A DNA stretch of 64,000 nt, taken from the NCBI RefSeq assembly GCF_900111105.1, contig NZ_FOGC01000007.1:62001-126000 (forward strand). The letters run 5' to 3'. Below the pieces are notes generated by a model. That model was not told the DNA's origin. It did no database searches and worked only from the letters and a program-made list of their open reading frames with translations. The translations under genes were made by a program, and so were the position numbers. The DNA is from Rosenbergiella nectarea (GTDB lineage Bacteria; Pseudomonadota; Gammaproteobacteria; Enterobacterales; Enterobacteriaceae). Positions 37,524-49,166 of the stretch are shown one piece after another (within the stretch, counting starts at the first letter, position 1; every line of letters begins with the position of its first letter).

Positions 37524-38267
37524 ATGATGACGCATGCGATAATATTCGCGCCAATCGGACAGGCAAGCCGAGCGGAACAGATTGTGACCCGCCTCGCCAA
37601 TGCCATCATGACTGGGCTGTTGCAGGCCCATGAACAGCTGCCCAACGAAGCAGAGCTGGCCAAGATGCTGGGAGTTTCGCATATCACGGTACGCGAGGCG
37701 TTGAATACACTGCGCGCCAAGGAGCTGATTTACACTAGCCGTGGACGCCACGGCGGCAGTTTTGTCTGTGACAATATTGAAAGCCGTGCCCATAATTATC
37801 ATCCTCTCAACTTATTGAGCAGTGATTACTTACTGGATCTCGGCGAGATGCACTGCGCCATACTGGCACACAGCGCGCGGCTCGCCGCCAAACGAATGAA
37901 CCAGGCGGAACAACTCACCTTTTCATCCTTTATTGATGAATTTCAGCGAGCCACCACCGCCGAGTCGCGCGCCCAAGCAGATATGCGCTGCTTACTCTTT
38001 TTATCTGCCAGCTCACAATCAGCGCGCTTAGCCAATAGCGAGTTAACCTTACAAATTGAGTGGGCCTCGTTTATTGCCCTACTCTATGCTGATGACGCAC
38101 TGCATCAGCAATGCGTGCAACACTATCGAAAATTGATGGAAGCCTTATCTAAACAATGTACTGAATCTGCTGCAAAAGCGGTCAGTGAGCTTATTCTATT
38201 TTTAGCCGAAAAACTTGTTGACTGTAAGCTCAACACTACTGCCTCAACGTCAGGGAGAATGTCATAA
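37524..38267 (+). CDS. GntR-family (FadR-like) transcription regulator
   Basis: A DNA-binding repressor or activator likely to control the divergent aldehyde dehydrogenase gene. The N-terminal winged helix-turn-helix (about 12-75) carries LPNEAELAKMLGVSHITVRE and the wing RGRHGGSFV. An FCD-like all-helical domain (about 95-220) follows. Two ATG codons at 37524 and 37527 are possible; neither has a strong ribosome site. A further 21-codon extension upstream is open but does not resemble the family. It stops one codon before the GTG start of the cache-domain gene, so the two are coupled. Confidence 0.82.
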   Translation: MMTHAIIFAPIGQASRAEQIVTRLANAIMTGLLQAHEQLPNEAELAKMLGVSHITVREALNTLRAKELIYTSRGRHGGSFVCDNIESRAHNYHPLNLLSSDYLLDLGEMHCAILAHSARLAAKRMNQAEQLTFSSFIDEFQRATTAESRAQADMRCLLFLSASSQSARLANSELTLQIEWASFIALLYADDALHQQCVQHYRKLMEALSKQCTESAAKAVSELILFLAEKLVDCKLNTTASTSGRMS

Positions 38268-38969
38268 GTGAACTCATCCGCCTCGCTCCACGCCGTCATC
38301 GCACCACTTGAACACCTCTTCACTCAGTGTTCTTATTCAAGCCAGCTGTTAGCTCAACAACTCACTCAATTACTTACCTCACTGGTTAGTACTGCCGCAC
38401 CTACAGAGCTCGCAGCCACGGCATTCCCCAAAACGACGATTGAGGCCTTAATTAATCGCACACTTTCTGATAACTGCTTCTGTTCCGGTGCAGGCTTTGC
38501 CTATCATGCTGATGCGCCGCTGAATCCTCAGGCGAAATGGTCTTTATATTGGATTTATAAAGATACCAGTCATGACACCGCGCTCGAACTTACGGCATTG
38601 ACCCAGCAGCATCTCGATTTTCGAACCTTCGAGTGGTTTCTAAAAACTAAATCCTTGAAAGGTCCCTACTTCCATGGCCCCTATGTCGACTATATCTGCA
38701 ACACGTCGTATACCATGACCTCTGCCGCCCCTATATTTATTCATGACTGTTTTTATGGGGTCGCCGCCGTCGATATTTTAGTCAGTCGTATTGAGGACGA
38801 AATTTTGAATGTTCTCCCTCAGCCCCGTCCCAATATGGTGTTAACCAATACCTTTGGGCGGGTCATTTTTTCTACCCTCACAGGTTATCGCGTAGGCGAT
38901 ATTCTGCGAAGTGAAGCGCTGGCAGTTGTCCACCAGCACCCTCTTTTTTCCCTCTACTTACCGGCGTAA
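38268..38969 (+). CDS. Cytosolic cache/PDC-like sensor domain protein
   Basis: Starting at GTG 38268, directly after the regulator's TAA, the 233-residue protein has no signal peptide or membrane helix. Its core (about 55-225) fits a double-cache/PDC-like ligand-binding fold: TKSLKGPYFHGPYVDYICN, then YTMTSAAPIFIHDCFYGVAAVDILV, the motif in which cache domains close over a small amine or carboxylate. I recall similar single cache proteins beside FadR-type regulators, aldehyde dehydrogenases and amino-acid permeases. It may sense an amine or amino acid for the regulator. Its last 12 bp overlap the permease gene, which is convergent. Confidence 0.65.
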   Translation: MNSSASLHAVIAPLEHLFTQCSYSSQLLAQQLTQLLTSLVSTAAPTELAATAFPKTTIEALINRTLSDNCFCSGAGFAYHADAPLNPQAKWSLYWIYKDTSHDTALELTALTQQHLDFRTFEWFLKTKSLKGPYFHGPYVDYICNTSYTMTSAAPIFIHDCFYGVAAVDILVSRIEDEILNVLPQPRPNMVLTNTFGRVIFSTLTGYRVGDILRSEALAVVHQHPLFSLYLPA

Positions 38970-40454
38970 TTCCTCTTGATTACGCATTGCTCTTAACGCC
39001 TCAGCGTGCTCAATCGCATCGTCTTCCGGTGCGTTTGATTTTCCGTAAGGCCGTTGGATGAGCATATAAAGTAAGCCGATGATCAATACTACCGCCAAGC
39101 CAATCAGCACGGTCCATTTATCAATGAAGTTAGGGCTATCCGCAGGTTGGGCCAGTAAATAAATCCCCAGAATGCCGTAAGCTAAGGCGAGTATATTGGT
39201 GACTAATCCGAATGCACCGATATGCCACTCACCTGCCGGTTTCCAACCTTTAATTCGCTGACGTAGCGCAGCCAGTACGACCATCTGAAAGGAGAGATAG
39301 ATACCAATCACCGCAAATGCTGTGATCCGAGCAAGATTATCGGGTTGGAAATAGACCCAGATACAGAAGATAACCGGGAGTAAGCAGCTGATGATCATCG
39401 CGTTATCTGGCACGTTATGAGCGGAGATTTTCGCCATCCAACGGCTGCCCGGTAACATCTGATCACGAGAGAACGAAAAGATAAGACGGCTGAGCGCAGC
39501 TTGTAACGATAGTATGCAAGAGAGCATGGCGATAATCGCAATCACGATAAACACTTTCGCGCCGACGGGCCCCAAGGCCTCGTTAAGAATCGTAGGGATA
39601 GGATCACTCACTTTGCCGCTGACGATATTGCGTAAATTGGGTGAGGAAAGAAGATAACCTAATACCGAGATAATTGCCGAGATTGCCCCGAAGACAATGC
39701 TTAAAATCATCGCCACCGGTATTTTACGACTGGCATCTTGCACTTCTTCCGCAACGTTGCCGCAGGCTTCGAAACCAAAGAACATAAAGAGTCCCATCAG
39801 CGAGGCAGCCATAAAGGCCCCCACGTAACTGCCGCTGCTCGATAAGATCCCCATTGAATCGAAGATGACCGAGAAGGGTTGCGAACGGTGAAAAATCAAC
39901 AGATAGATCCCTAATGCAATCACACTGACAATTTCACACCAAAAGCCGATTCTCGCGACACGAGCGAGGTTTTTAGTTCCAGAAAGGTTCACCCCCATCA
40001 TCACCGCCAGCAAAATAACTGAGGTCATCAAAAGATGAAGCGGCGTGGCACTGAACGGAACTAAGCTTGCTACAAAGGTCGAGGTATATTCCGCAATTGA
40101 CGTGATGGTCACCACCAATGCCCATAAATAGACCCACGCGGCAATCCACGCATATTTTTTACCCCACAACCGCCGTGCCCAAGGGTATAAGCCGCCGGTA
40201 ATCGGATATTGCGAGGCCACCTCACCAAAGACCAACGCCACCAACAGTTGGCCCACCGCGGCAATGACAATCCACCAGATAGCAGGTGGACCGGCGAGTG
40301 TAATGGCCAACGCAAACAAAGAATAGACTGCAGTAAGGGGTGAAAGATAGGTAAAGCCTAACGAGAAGTTGGAGATAAGCCCAATTGAACGTTGGAACTG
40401 CTCTTTACCAGCTTCCGGTGTACCTTGTACGGGGGGATGTGTTGATTTTTCCAT
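38958..40454 (-). CDS. APC-family amino-acid/polyamine/GABA permease
   Basis: A 498-residue inner-membrane transporter with about 12 helices. It opens with the APC motif SLGFTYLSPLTAVYSLF and has GEVASQYPITGGLYPWAR (helix 2-3) and FFGFEACGNVAEEVQDASR (the helix-6 acidic region), as in the amino acid-choline and GABA-type transporters. Start ATG 40454 follows GAGAGG. With the aminoaldehyde dehydrogenase and FadR-like regulator, it probably forms an uptake-and-catabolism locus for an amine or amino acid, by inference. Confidence 0.85.
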   Translation of the reverse strand: MEKSTHPPVQGTPEAGKEQFQRSIGLISNFSLGFTYLSPLTAVYSLFALAITLAGPPAIWWIVIAAVGQLLVALVFGEVASQYPITGGLYPWARRLWGKKYAWIAAWVYLWALVVTITSIAEYTSTFVASLVPFSATPLHLLMTSVILLAVMMGVNLSGTKNLARVARIGFWCEIVSVIALGIYLLIFHRSQPFSVIFDSMGILSSSGSYVGAFMAASLMGLFMFFGFEACGNVAEEVQDASRKIPVAMILSIVFGAISAIISVLGYLLSSPNLRNIVSGKVSDPIPTILNEALGPVGAKVFIVIAIIAMLSCILSLQAALSRLIFSFSRDQMLPGSRWMAKISAHNVPDNAMIISCLLPVIFCIWVYFQPDNLARITAFAVIGIYLSFQMVVLAALRQRIKGWKPAGEWHIGAFGLVTNILALAYGILGIYLLAQPADSPNFIDKWTVLIGLAVVLIIGLLYMLIQRPYGKSNAPEDDAIEHAEALRAMRNQEELRR

Positions 40455-40767
40455 TGTAACCTCTCTCGCTGGCACAATACATTCAAAAAAAGTGAACTCA
40501 TTTATAAAACATAAAGGATTATATTTATAATGTTTCAGTTCACAGTTTCCGAAAATTTATTTAAAGCCACAAAAAAACAATGGGTTAATGAATATATGTT
40601 TTTCTTATTGATGCTAGAAAGCAGGAAGGCGAGATTTTGTGTGGTGAGTAATATTAATAAAAGAAGGGGTAATAGGCTTTCGCCAGGTGAGTTATAACGG
40701 AAAGCATTAAGCGAAAGTAGACGGCTTGTTGACGCTTACTTAGCCGTCTCAGTTAAACGTTATTCCC
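40455..40767. other. AT-rich intergenic region with one inverted repeat
   Basis: No gene is supported. AGACGGCT and AGCCGTCT (40719-40749) form an 8-bp stem with a 15-nt loop and may stop transcription from ybiI, but the T tract is absent. The promoter of the permease lies at the other end. Confidence 0.4.
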
Positions 40768-41034
40768 TTACCGCAATTGACTATCTTTACTCCCACGGCG
40801 ATTAATACCGCTCGCAGCAGACTGTTGCTTATCTCGTGCTTCCTGACAGTTAATGCAATAAATCACCCCTGGTAACGCTTGGCGGCGAGCGAGTGGAATA
40901 GGCTCATCACACTCGACACAAAATTCCGCACTTTCACCGTGGTGGAGCTGACTCCTCGCCTGCGCGATTGCATCCTCAACGGTATCGTCGATCTGCTTTT
41001 GTACTGCGCCATCTTCAGCCCATCCCCCTGCCAT
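40768..41034 (-). CDS. ybiI: DksA/TraR-type zinc-finger protein YbiI
   Basis: The 88-residue product has the four zinc-binding cysteines in CVEC...CINC and the C-terminal NRRGSKDSQLR tail of E. coli YbiI, together with the opening MAGGWAED. DksA/TraR proteins bind RNA polymerase, but YbiI's own job is not established. ATG 41034 is preceded by GAGGAGG at good spacing, which rules out the longer upstream frame. In E. coli it lies elsewhere on the chromosome, so it has moved or was inserted here. Confidence 0.88.
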   Translation of the reverse strand: MAGGWAEDGAVQKQIDDTVEDAIAQARSQLHHGESAEFCVECDEPIPLARRQALPGVIYCINCQEARDKQQSAASGINRRGSKDSQLR

Positions 41035-41141
41035 AGTGCCTCCTCGATCATTTAGCCAAATACTGAGTATAGTTGAAACGTTACAGGCCTGCTGGCAGGT
41101 ACAATAGCGGCCGATAAGGCAACGCCTCGACACTGGATAAC

Positions 41142-41357
41142 TTATTGTTTAGGGAGCAATTTAGCGGTCATATGCACGCCGTTATTGAAATGTGATTCAG
41201 TAATTTTGTAAGAGGCGCCGACTTGTTTGGCTTGCGCGGCGACGATTGCTTCTGCTTCATCAATCGTTGAGGCACACGCCGTAACGCTTTGCGCAGCAGC
41301 CCCGAATGAGACTAGGGTAAACATAAAAATAACGACAATTTTTTTGATTAATTTCAT
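41142..41357 (-). CDS. DUF1471/BhsA-like small exported protein
   Basis: A 71-residue precursor with a signal peptide (MKLIKKIVVIFMFTLVSFG, cleavage after AAA) and a mature domain of about 47 residues, with VTACASTIDEAEAIVAAQA and AKQVGASYKITESHFNNG, typical of the YdgH/BhsA/McbA (DUF1471) family. Such proteins are periplasmic and stress- or biofilm-related; the name of the paralogue cannot be fixed. ATG 41357 has AAGGAG upstream. It stands alone between ybiI and the RluA-family gene. Confidence 0.78.
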   Translation of the reverse strand: MKLIKKIVVIFMFTLVSFGAAAQSVTACASTIDEAEAIVAAQAKQVGASYKITESHFNNGVHMTAKLLPKQ

Positions 41358-41596
41358 AACTCTACTCCTTAATTTTAATGATACTGAATAAGACTCCGTT
41401 GTGATCCCGGCTATATTAGCTATCGCACTGGCGATTGAATATCGAAAACAATTGCTAATCTTATTCAAATAATTAAATTAAAATTAAAGATACTGATAGT
41501 AATGGGGGAAGATAAAGAGTAAAGCACAGCGAGACTTCACCTTAACGGTAAAATCACTTATCCTTCCAGCCCTAATCCGTAGTCGCTGAGACCGTC

Positions 41597-42295
41597 ATGT
41601 CGAGTGTTATCGATACTTTTATTGCCCCGCCTTGCGAAGCTCCTATCGAAATCCTGTATCAGGATGACGCACTACTGGTCATTAATAAGCCCAGCGGGTT
41701 GTTAAGCCTTTCGGGGAAAAATCCCCAGAATTGGGATTCGGTTCACTATCGTCTCGTCCAGCAGTTTGCGGGGTGTACATTGGTGCATCGTCTCGATTTT
41801 GGTACCTCGGGTCTGATGTTGGTTGGCTTAAACAAGACGATCACTGCCGCCCTCAGCCAACAATTTAGTCAACGTTCTGTCGACAAGACTTATCATGCAC
41901 TACTTTGCGGGTACCTCCCCGAAAATAGCGGGATTATTGATGCGCCTATTGCCAAAGACCCGGCCCATTTCCCGCTAATGCGCATCGATGCAACGGTAGG
42001 TAAACCCGCACAATCGCATTTTGAGGTGGAACAACGCAGCCTCTACCCTTTGGGGAGCGGTGTAACGATACCGGTGACTCGCGTCAAATTATCACCACTT
42101 ACTGGCCGCACACATCAATTGCGGATCCATTGCCAATTTTTAGGCTACCCAATAGTAGGATGTGATCTCTATGGCGGACGTTTAGACTCTGAAGGGGAAT
42201 CGCACCCGCGTTTGATGCTGCATGCCAGTTCCCTCAGTTTTCATCATCCACTCACTGGCGACCTCATGAGGATATATAGCCCGCTTCCCTTCTAA
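41597..42295 (+). CDS. RluA-family RNA pseudouridine synthase
   Basis: Converts a uridine in RNA to pseudouridine. The 232 residues carry the RluA catalytic motif HRLDFGTSGLMLVG (about 65-78; the Asp is the nucleophile), NKPSGLLSLSGK before it, and TGRTHQLRIHCQFLGYPIVG after it. The S4 domain of RluC/RluD is absent, so it is closest in layout to RluA (219 residues). The target RNA position is not known, since E. coli rluA lies elsewhere. Possibly a paralogue gained with the accessory region. Confidence 0.82.
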   Translation: MSSVIDTFIAPPCEAPIEILYQDDALLVINKPSGLLSLSGKNPQNWDSVHYRLVQQFAGCTLVHRLDFGTSGLMLVGLNKTITAALSQQFSQRSVDKTYHALLCGYLPENSGIIDAPIAKDPAHFPLMRIDATVGKPAQSHFEVEQRSLYPLGSGVTIPVTRVKLSPLTGRTHQLRIHCQFLGYPIVGCDLYGGRLDSEGESHPRLMLHASSLSFHHPLTGDLMRIYSPLPF

Positions 42296-42517
42296 AAAAG
42301 GTCTCTGAACCACTGAAAGAGCTCCTCTGAGGGTAGCGTTCTTGCACACCCAGTTACCTCGGTTCAAAAGCGTTGACGCTCAATTGATCCGTTGAAAAGT
42401 CCCGCTAAGTAGAGGGTTTATCCAAGGGTTCGATAAAAGTCCCCTCATCATAATCTCCTCTATAACGAAACGTATAGGCTAGTAAGGGAGCAAGAATTTG
42501 ACTACTATCAGTAAACT

Positions 42518-43120
42518 ATGGATATAAACTTCCTTGGCTTTATGCCAGCACTCCTCCCTATTGCTCTTTCGCCGGGTGCAAGCTTTACCCTCGTTATGAG
42601 CAGCGCTCTTTCAGGCGGCTACACTGGGCTATTTAAAACCTTAGCAGGGACAGCCTTGGGCATCTATACCCATGCGATTCTTATCGGGTTTGGTATAACC
42701 TCTATCATTATTTCTTCACCAGCCTCGTTCACTGTGTTGAAAATTTTAGGGAACGCCTACCTGCTCTGGTTAGGAATAACCCTCATCCGTAGCGGTATGA
42801 GTGCAAAATCTGGAGGATTAGCTGAAACGACGCATTCGGTCACATTAGGCGAGGCATGGATAGCCAACGTCTTAAACCCTAAAGCTATCCTCTTCTACCT
42901 GACAGTTGTTTCGCAGTTCGCAGGAAAACAGGGGGGCATCAGTCACTATCTAACGCTGGCATCAGTCCATATCGTAGTCATGAGCATCTGGCTTGTAGTG
43001 GTCAGTCGAGCGTTAGTTTTCTCAGTAAAAAAAACGTCCCCATTAAAACTAAAAAAATACGTCAATATCACCGGTGGTATCTTACTGATTGTTTTTTCAC
43101 TACACGCCGTTATTGATTAA
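42518..43120 (+). CDS. LysE/RhtB-family amino-acid exporter
   Basis: An inner-membrane protein of 200 residues with six predicted helices. The family motif LSPGASFTLVMSSALSGGY lies near the N-terminus, followed by GNAYLLWLGITLIR and the NPKAILFYL motif in the middle. Members export homoserine lactone, threonine, lysine, or similar amino acids; the substrate is unknown. AGGGAG is some distance from ATG 42518, so the ribosome site is moderate. It lies alone. Confidence 0.82.
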   Translation: MDINFLGFMPALLPIALSPGASFTLVMSSALSGGYTGLFKTLAGTALGIYTHAILIGFGITSIIISSPASFTVLKILGNAYLLWLGITLIRSGMSAKSGGLAETTHSVTLGEAWIANVLNPKAILFYLTVVSQFAGKQGGISHYLTLASVHIVVMSIWLVVVSRALVFSVKKTSPLKLKKYVNITGGILLIVFSLHAVID

Positions 43121-43252
43121 TGCATCAGTTCCCCTACTCCCTCGAAAGATTTATCCAGCCCACAATTATCCTTTATTGAGTCAATGAGTAGACCGATTAA
43201 TTAATGAATCTATTTTATAAACCCTAGCTTATTAACCCCCCTTATCAGATAA

Positions 43253-44152
<900 letters not shown>

Positions 44153-44164
44153 TCACAGCTCTAG

Positions 44165-45166
<1,002 letters not shown>

Positions 45167-45196
45167 TAGTAAGGGTTTGCTCGTAGAGTGAACCCT

Positions 45197-46438
<1,242 letters not shown>

Positions 46439-46461
46439 CTACCAGAGATGGTTATCATCTG

Positions 46462-46782
46462 AAAATGAGGATGGACAACGGACCGGAGCTCATTTCCCTG
46501 GCGCTTGCGCAATGAGCGGAGGAGTACAAGGTTTAGCTGGAGTTCATTATGCCCGTAAAGCCAACGCAAGATACACTTATTGAACGTTTTAACAGTACGT
46601 ACCGGACTGAAATACTGGATTTTTATCTGTTCAGAACGCTGAATGAAGCAAGGGAACTGACAGAGCGCTGGGTAACCGAGTACAACAGCGAACGGCCTCA
46701 TGAATCCCTGAATAACCTGACGCCGGAAGAGTACCGTATGATGGTTAAAAACGTGGAAATCTCAAAAAGTGTGTGGAACTAA
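46462..46782 (+). mobile_element. IS3-family (IS407-like) transposase fragment with two stops
   Basis: One frame reads MRMDNGPELISLALAQ, a TGA, EEYKV, a TAG, then LEFIMPVKPTQDTLIERFN and so on to KSVWN at 46782. These are the C-terminal DDE region and tail of an IS3-family OrfB (NGPE and the IERFNSTYRTEILDFYLF motif). Two stop codons and loss of the 5' part make it inactive. No intact ends were found. It is unrelated in sequence to the IS remnant at 13.1 kb. Confidence 0.8.
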
Positions 46783-46898
46783 AACAGGTGTACTTACATT
46801 TCCACTGGCTTTCGCTCGGCTTCCGGTTAAGGGTAGTCATTGTAGTGTCTCGATCGTGAAAAAAGTACTTTCATTATGCGAGCAGTTAGGCGGGTGAC

Positions 46899-46922
46899 AA
46901 AAAAAGCCCAGTAATTTGGGCT
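46899..46922 (-). terminator. Terminator of hipBA
   Basis: AGCCCA-AATTAC-TGGGCT followed by seven T's on the minus strand, 12 bp after the hipA stop. Confidence 0.85.
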
Positions 46923-46933
46923 CTTGTTCAGTC

Positions 46934-48256
46934 TTAGTTTGTTTGTGAGGAGGTCCATCTTTTAATCTTATCAGCTTGTTTTGACAACCCAGAAAATATG
47001 GCTTTGCTAATGTGCTTAGGAAAATCTTCAGGTAGCTGAGGTAATATGGCAGCTATAACAGCATCTGTTTTTTTGACCATATCGAGCATCAGTTGCATTG
47101 CCATTTTCGGCGAAAACCCGACCTGTGTAGCGGTACTGATAAAATGACGCGGTTGGATCATAGAAAAATGGTATTGTTTGTTTTTCCCTTGTAATGCCAT
47201 AGCCATTTTTGCCTTTTTGATCTCTATGCCTCTGGACTCAAAGATAGGAAAAGCGGACAGTACATCATACAAAGGGGTTAAACGAAAAGACGTTCCTGAT
47301 TCAATGAAGATGGAAAAGTTTTTCCCATGCCCATCTATCGCGGCCAGCATCCAAAACAGGATTTGTGATTTAAAGAACATTTCTCTATCGTCGATTGCTT
47401 TTTGTGAACCCAAAAGCAACTTCATGATAGATTCAATACTTGGCCCCCCATTAGATTCATATTTTAATGCAGGGGCAATCCCCAAAGCCTGACAGCAATC
47501 CTCCTGAGGAAGGCGCAATAGCCAGTCTCCAGATGAAGACCATTTTCGGTCAAAACGCTCTACGATCAGTACCTTTTTCTGGCCGAACATTGCCAATTCA
47601 GCGTTGGTGACTGGAAATCCAAATTCTCTTGCTATACATAAGCATAGCCATTCGTTTTCACAGCTTTCTCGCAGATCAATGTTATGGTGTTCAATCAGGC
47701 CTATGGGTAATTTGAAAATATGACTTGTCGGGGTACTGCCTTGTGGCCGCTGCCAACAGTTTTGATACCAAAGTAATGCTGTTTTCTCTTGAGCCCCTGC
47801 GAGGGAGATCCGAAAGTCCACATCCTCGTCCATTCCAAGAGGTGCGGTTTGATAGCCGTCTAAAAGTTCTTCGATTTGGTTTTCATTTAGAGGTTCGGCA
47901 TGGGTTTCCATCACCGATGGAATTTCAGTATCAGGCGAATATAACTGGATTGCGCCAACACAGTCACGACCTACAGCGGCGAGCAGATCAAAAGGATGGT
48001 CTGTTTTTACCTTAAAACGAGCCTGCATTCTATCAACAATCGCCTCAGAATCAGGCAAAAGGTTGCTGAAGAAATTGTAAACCGCGCTACCGATTATGCG
48101 TCCACGTTGCAAAGGAAGTGATAATGAGATTGCCCGCGCCCCTGGTTCTGCCAACCATTCTTCTGCATATTGAAATGACATCCCACCGTCAGTATTTTTA
48201 GTTAGTTTGCCAACCAAATCACCATTCATGGCGACAGAAAGCACCTGAGTCCTCAT
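46934..48256 (-). CDS. hipA: HipA-type serine/threonine kinase toxin
   Basis: HipA phosphorylates GltX in E. coli, blocking charging and raising persistence. The 440-residue protein aligns with it along its length. It has the activation-loop DFRISLAGAQEK with the autophosphorylated Ser, the catalytic DGHGKNFSIF and the metal-binding YDVLSAFP. LSLPLQRGRIIG and FNLLPDSE-like segments identify the N-terminal domain. Start ATG 48256 has AAGGAG 8 bp upstream and lies 2 bp after hipB. Upstream in-frame starts are less likely. It appears intact. Confidence 0.93.
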   Translation of the reverse strand: MRTQVLSVAMNGDLVGKLTKNTDGGMSFQYAEEWLAEPGARAISLSLPLQRGRIIGSAVYNFFSNLLPDSEAIVDRMQARFKVKTDHPFDLLAAVGRDCVGAIQLYSPDTEIPSVMETHAEPLNENQIEELLDGYQTAPLGMDEDVDFRISLAGAQEKTALLWYQNCWQRPQGSTPTSHIFKLPIGLIEHHNIDLRESCENEWLCLCIAREFGFPVTNAELAMFGQKKVLIVERFDRKWSSSGDWLLRLPQEDCCQALGIAPALKYESNGGPSIESIMKLLLGSQKAIDDREMFFKSQILFWMLAAIDGHGKNFSIFIESGTSFRLTPLYDVLSAFPIFESRGIEIKKAKMAMALQGKNKQYHFSMIQPRHFISTATQVGFSPKMAMQLMLDMVKKTDAVIAAILPQLPEDFPKHISKAIFSGLSKQADKIKRWTSSQTN

Positions 48257-48258
48257 CA

Positions 48259-48510
48259 CTACCACTCCTTGTTCCAAACCTTACCTTCATTTAGTGTTGA
48301 GCCCCGCTTTACGACATGTAATTCCAGATCCAAAGAGGCAAGAATTTTGAAAAATGTTTCGAGTTTCGTTGATTCAGGTGTGTTCTCAAACTCAGAAACT
48401 GTCGCTTGCCTGAGACCGACTTGATCTGCGGCTTGCGCTTGGGTTAATTTGTTTTTTTTGCGTTGCTCACGCATTTCAGCAGCAAGCATCTTTGGTGTTG
48501 TAATCTTCAT
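48259..48510 (-). CDS. hipB: HipB-type antitoxin, XRE-family repressor
   Basis: HipB binds HipA and represses the operon. The 83-residue protein has an XRE helix-turn-helix (KKNKLTQAQAADQVGLRQAT, then VSEFENTPESTKLETFFK), followed by a short C-terminal strand and a tail ending in W (NKEW); a C-terminal Trp also matters in E. coli HipB. It is directly upstream of hipA (2 bp). A six-site operator array lies 33 bp upstream, so autoregulation is strongly expected. Confidence 0.92.
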   Translation of the reverse strand: MKITTPKMLAAEMREQRKKNKLTQAQAADQVGLRQATVSEFENTPESTKLETFFKILASLDLELHVVKRGSTLNEGKVWNKEW

Positions 48511-48543
48511 CCCGCCCCCCAGTGATAATCACCCCGTTAAATA

Positions 48544-48696
48544 TATACGCCATAGCGAATAAAACAAATATATACGCCATAGCGAATAATATCAATATAT
48601 ACGCCATAGCGAATAATATCAATATATACGACTTAGCGTATAATTAGTAATTATTCGCTTAGGCGTATAAAAAATCCGTATACGGATTGGCGTATA
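48544..48696. promoter_or_regulatory. Six-copy HipB operator array with 27-bp period
   Basis: Six 18-bp imperfect palindromes start at 48544, 48571, 48598, 48625, 48652 and 48679, an exact 27-bp pitch. Copies 1-3 are identical (TATACGCCATAGCGAATA). Copy 4 is TATACGACTTAGCGTATA, copy 5 TATTCGCTTAGGCGTATA, and copy 6 TATACGGATTGGCGTATA. They share TAT(A/T)C-N8-G(A/T)ATA, which has the same layout and length as the E. coli HipB operator TATCC-N8-GGATA. The first copy overlaps a TATATT -10-like element before hipB. Confidence 0.82.
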
Positions 48697-48727
48697 AAGT
48701 GAGATAGAAAAGGTCAAAATATCCTTT

Positions 48728-48760
48728 AAAAAACAATGCCGGTCACCTTAAGTGACCGAC
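48728..48760 (-). terminator. Intrinsic terminator, minus strand, upstream of hipB
   Basis: CGGTCAC-TTAAG-GTGACCG followed by ATTGTTTTTT on the minus strand. It would stop transcripts from the 49-51 kb genes before they enter the hipBA control region. Confidence 0.75.
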
Positions 48761-49166
48761 ATTACCCACTTGGGGGCTTTTAAACTAACGAGTCACTACG
48801 GCTAAAAAACCTATCCACTCAATCAGTTGCATCCTCATAAAGTCAAAACTTATCAGTATGTTATAAAACCATGAATCAACAATGCCATGGTTGATACCCT
48901 ACTTCAAGCTAACGACCTAGAGACGCTCCCTATGGCCGCCCAACAACGACTCTCCGCGACTAAAGGCAGGAGTTGTAAATATGGCCCTACCTTGGGGACA
49001 AACCCACATTTCACGATCATATGTGGAGTGGCAGGTTTGAGTTGAAGCCGTTGTTGGAGTTTTGCCGCAGCCGCACCCGGCATGAGCAGCCCTGACCGTT
49101 GGCGGACTGGCGGGTTTGGGGGGCACGGCCCCCTGGGGCAACCCGGTTTCATTCGGTTCGGATCAT
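48761..49166. other. Segment with GC-rich block, no assignable gene
   Basis: The part from about 48900 to 49166 is distinctly GC-rich compared with both flanks and has a strong GGGGGC-ACG-GCCCCC hairpin near 49120. Open minus-strand frames of 74 and 101 codons exist, but they have no recognisable domain or ribosome site and run through one another. I regard it as a fragment of foreign DNA. Confidence 0.4.

Noticed and set aside
42296-42517. Possible tRNA or small RNA after the RluA-family gene
   Set aside because: A GGTTCAAA motif is present, but no acceptor stem or cloverleaf forms and no terminator follows.
48541-48700. Possible CRISPR array, because of regular repeats
   Set aside because: The repeats are 18-bp palindromes with 9-bp gaps next to hipB, too short and too close for a CRISPR, with no cas genes.
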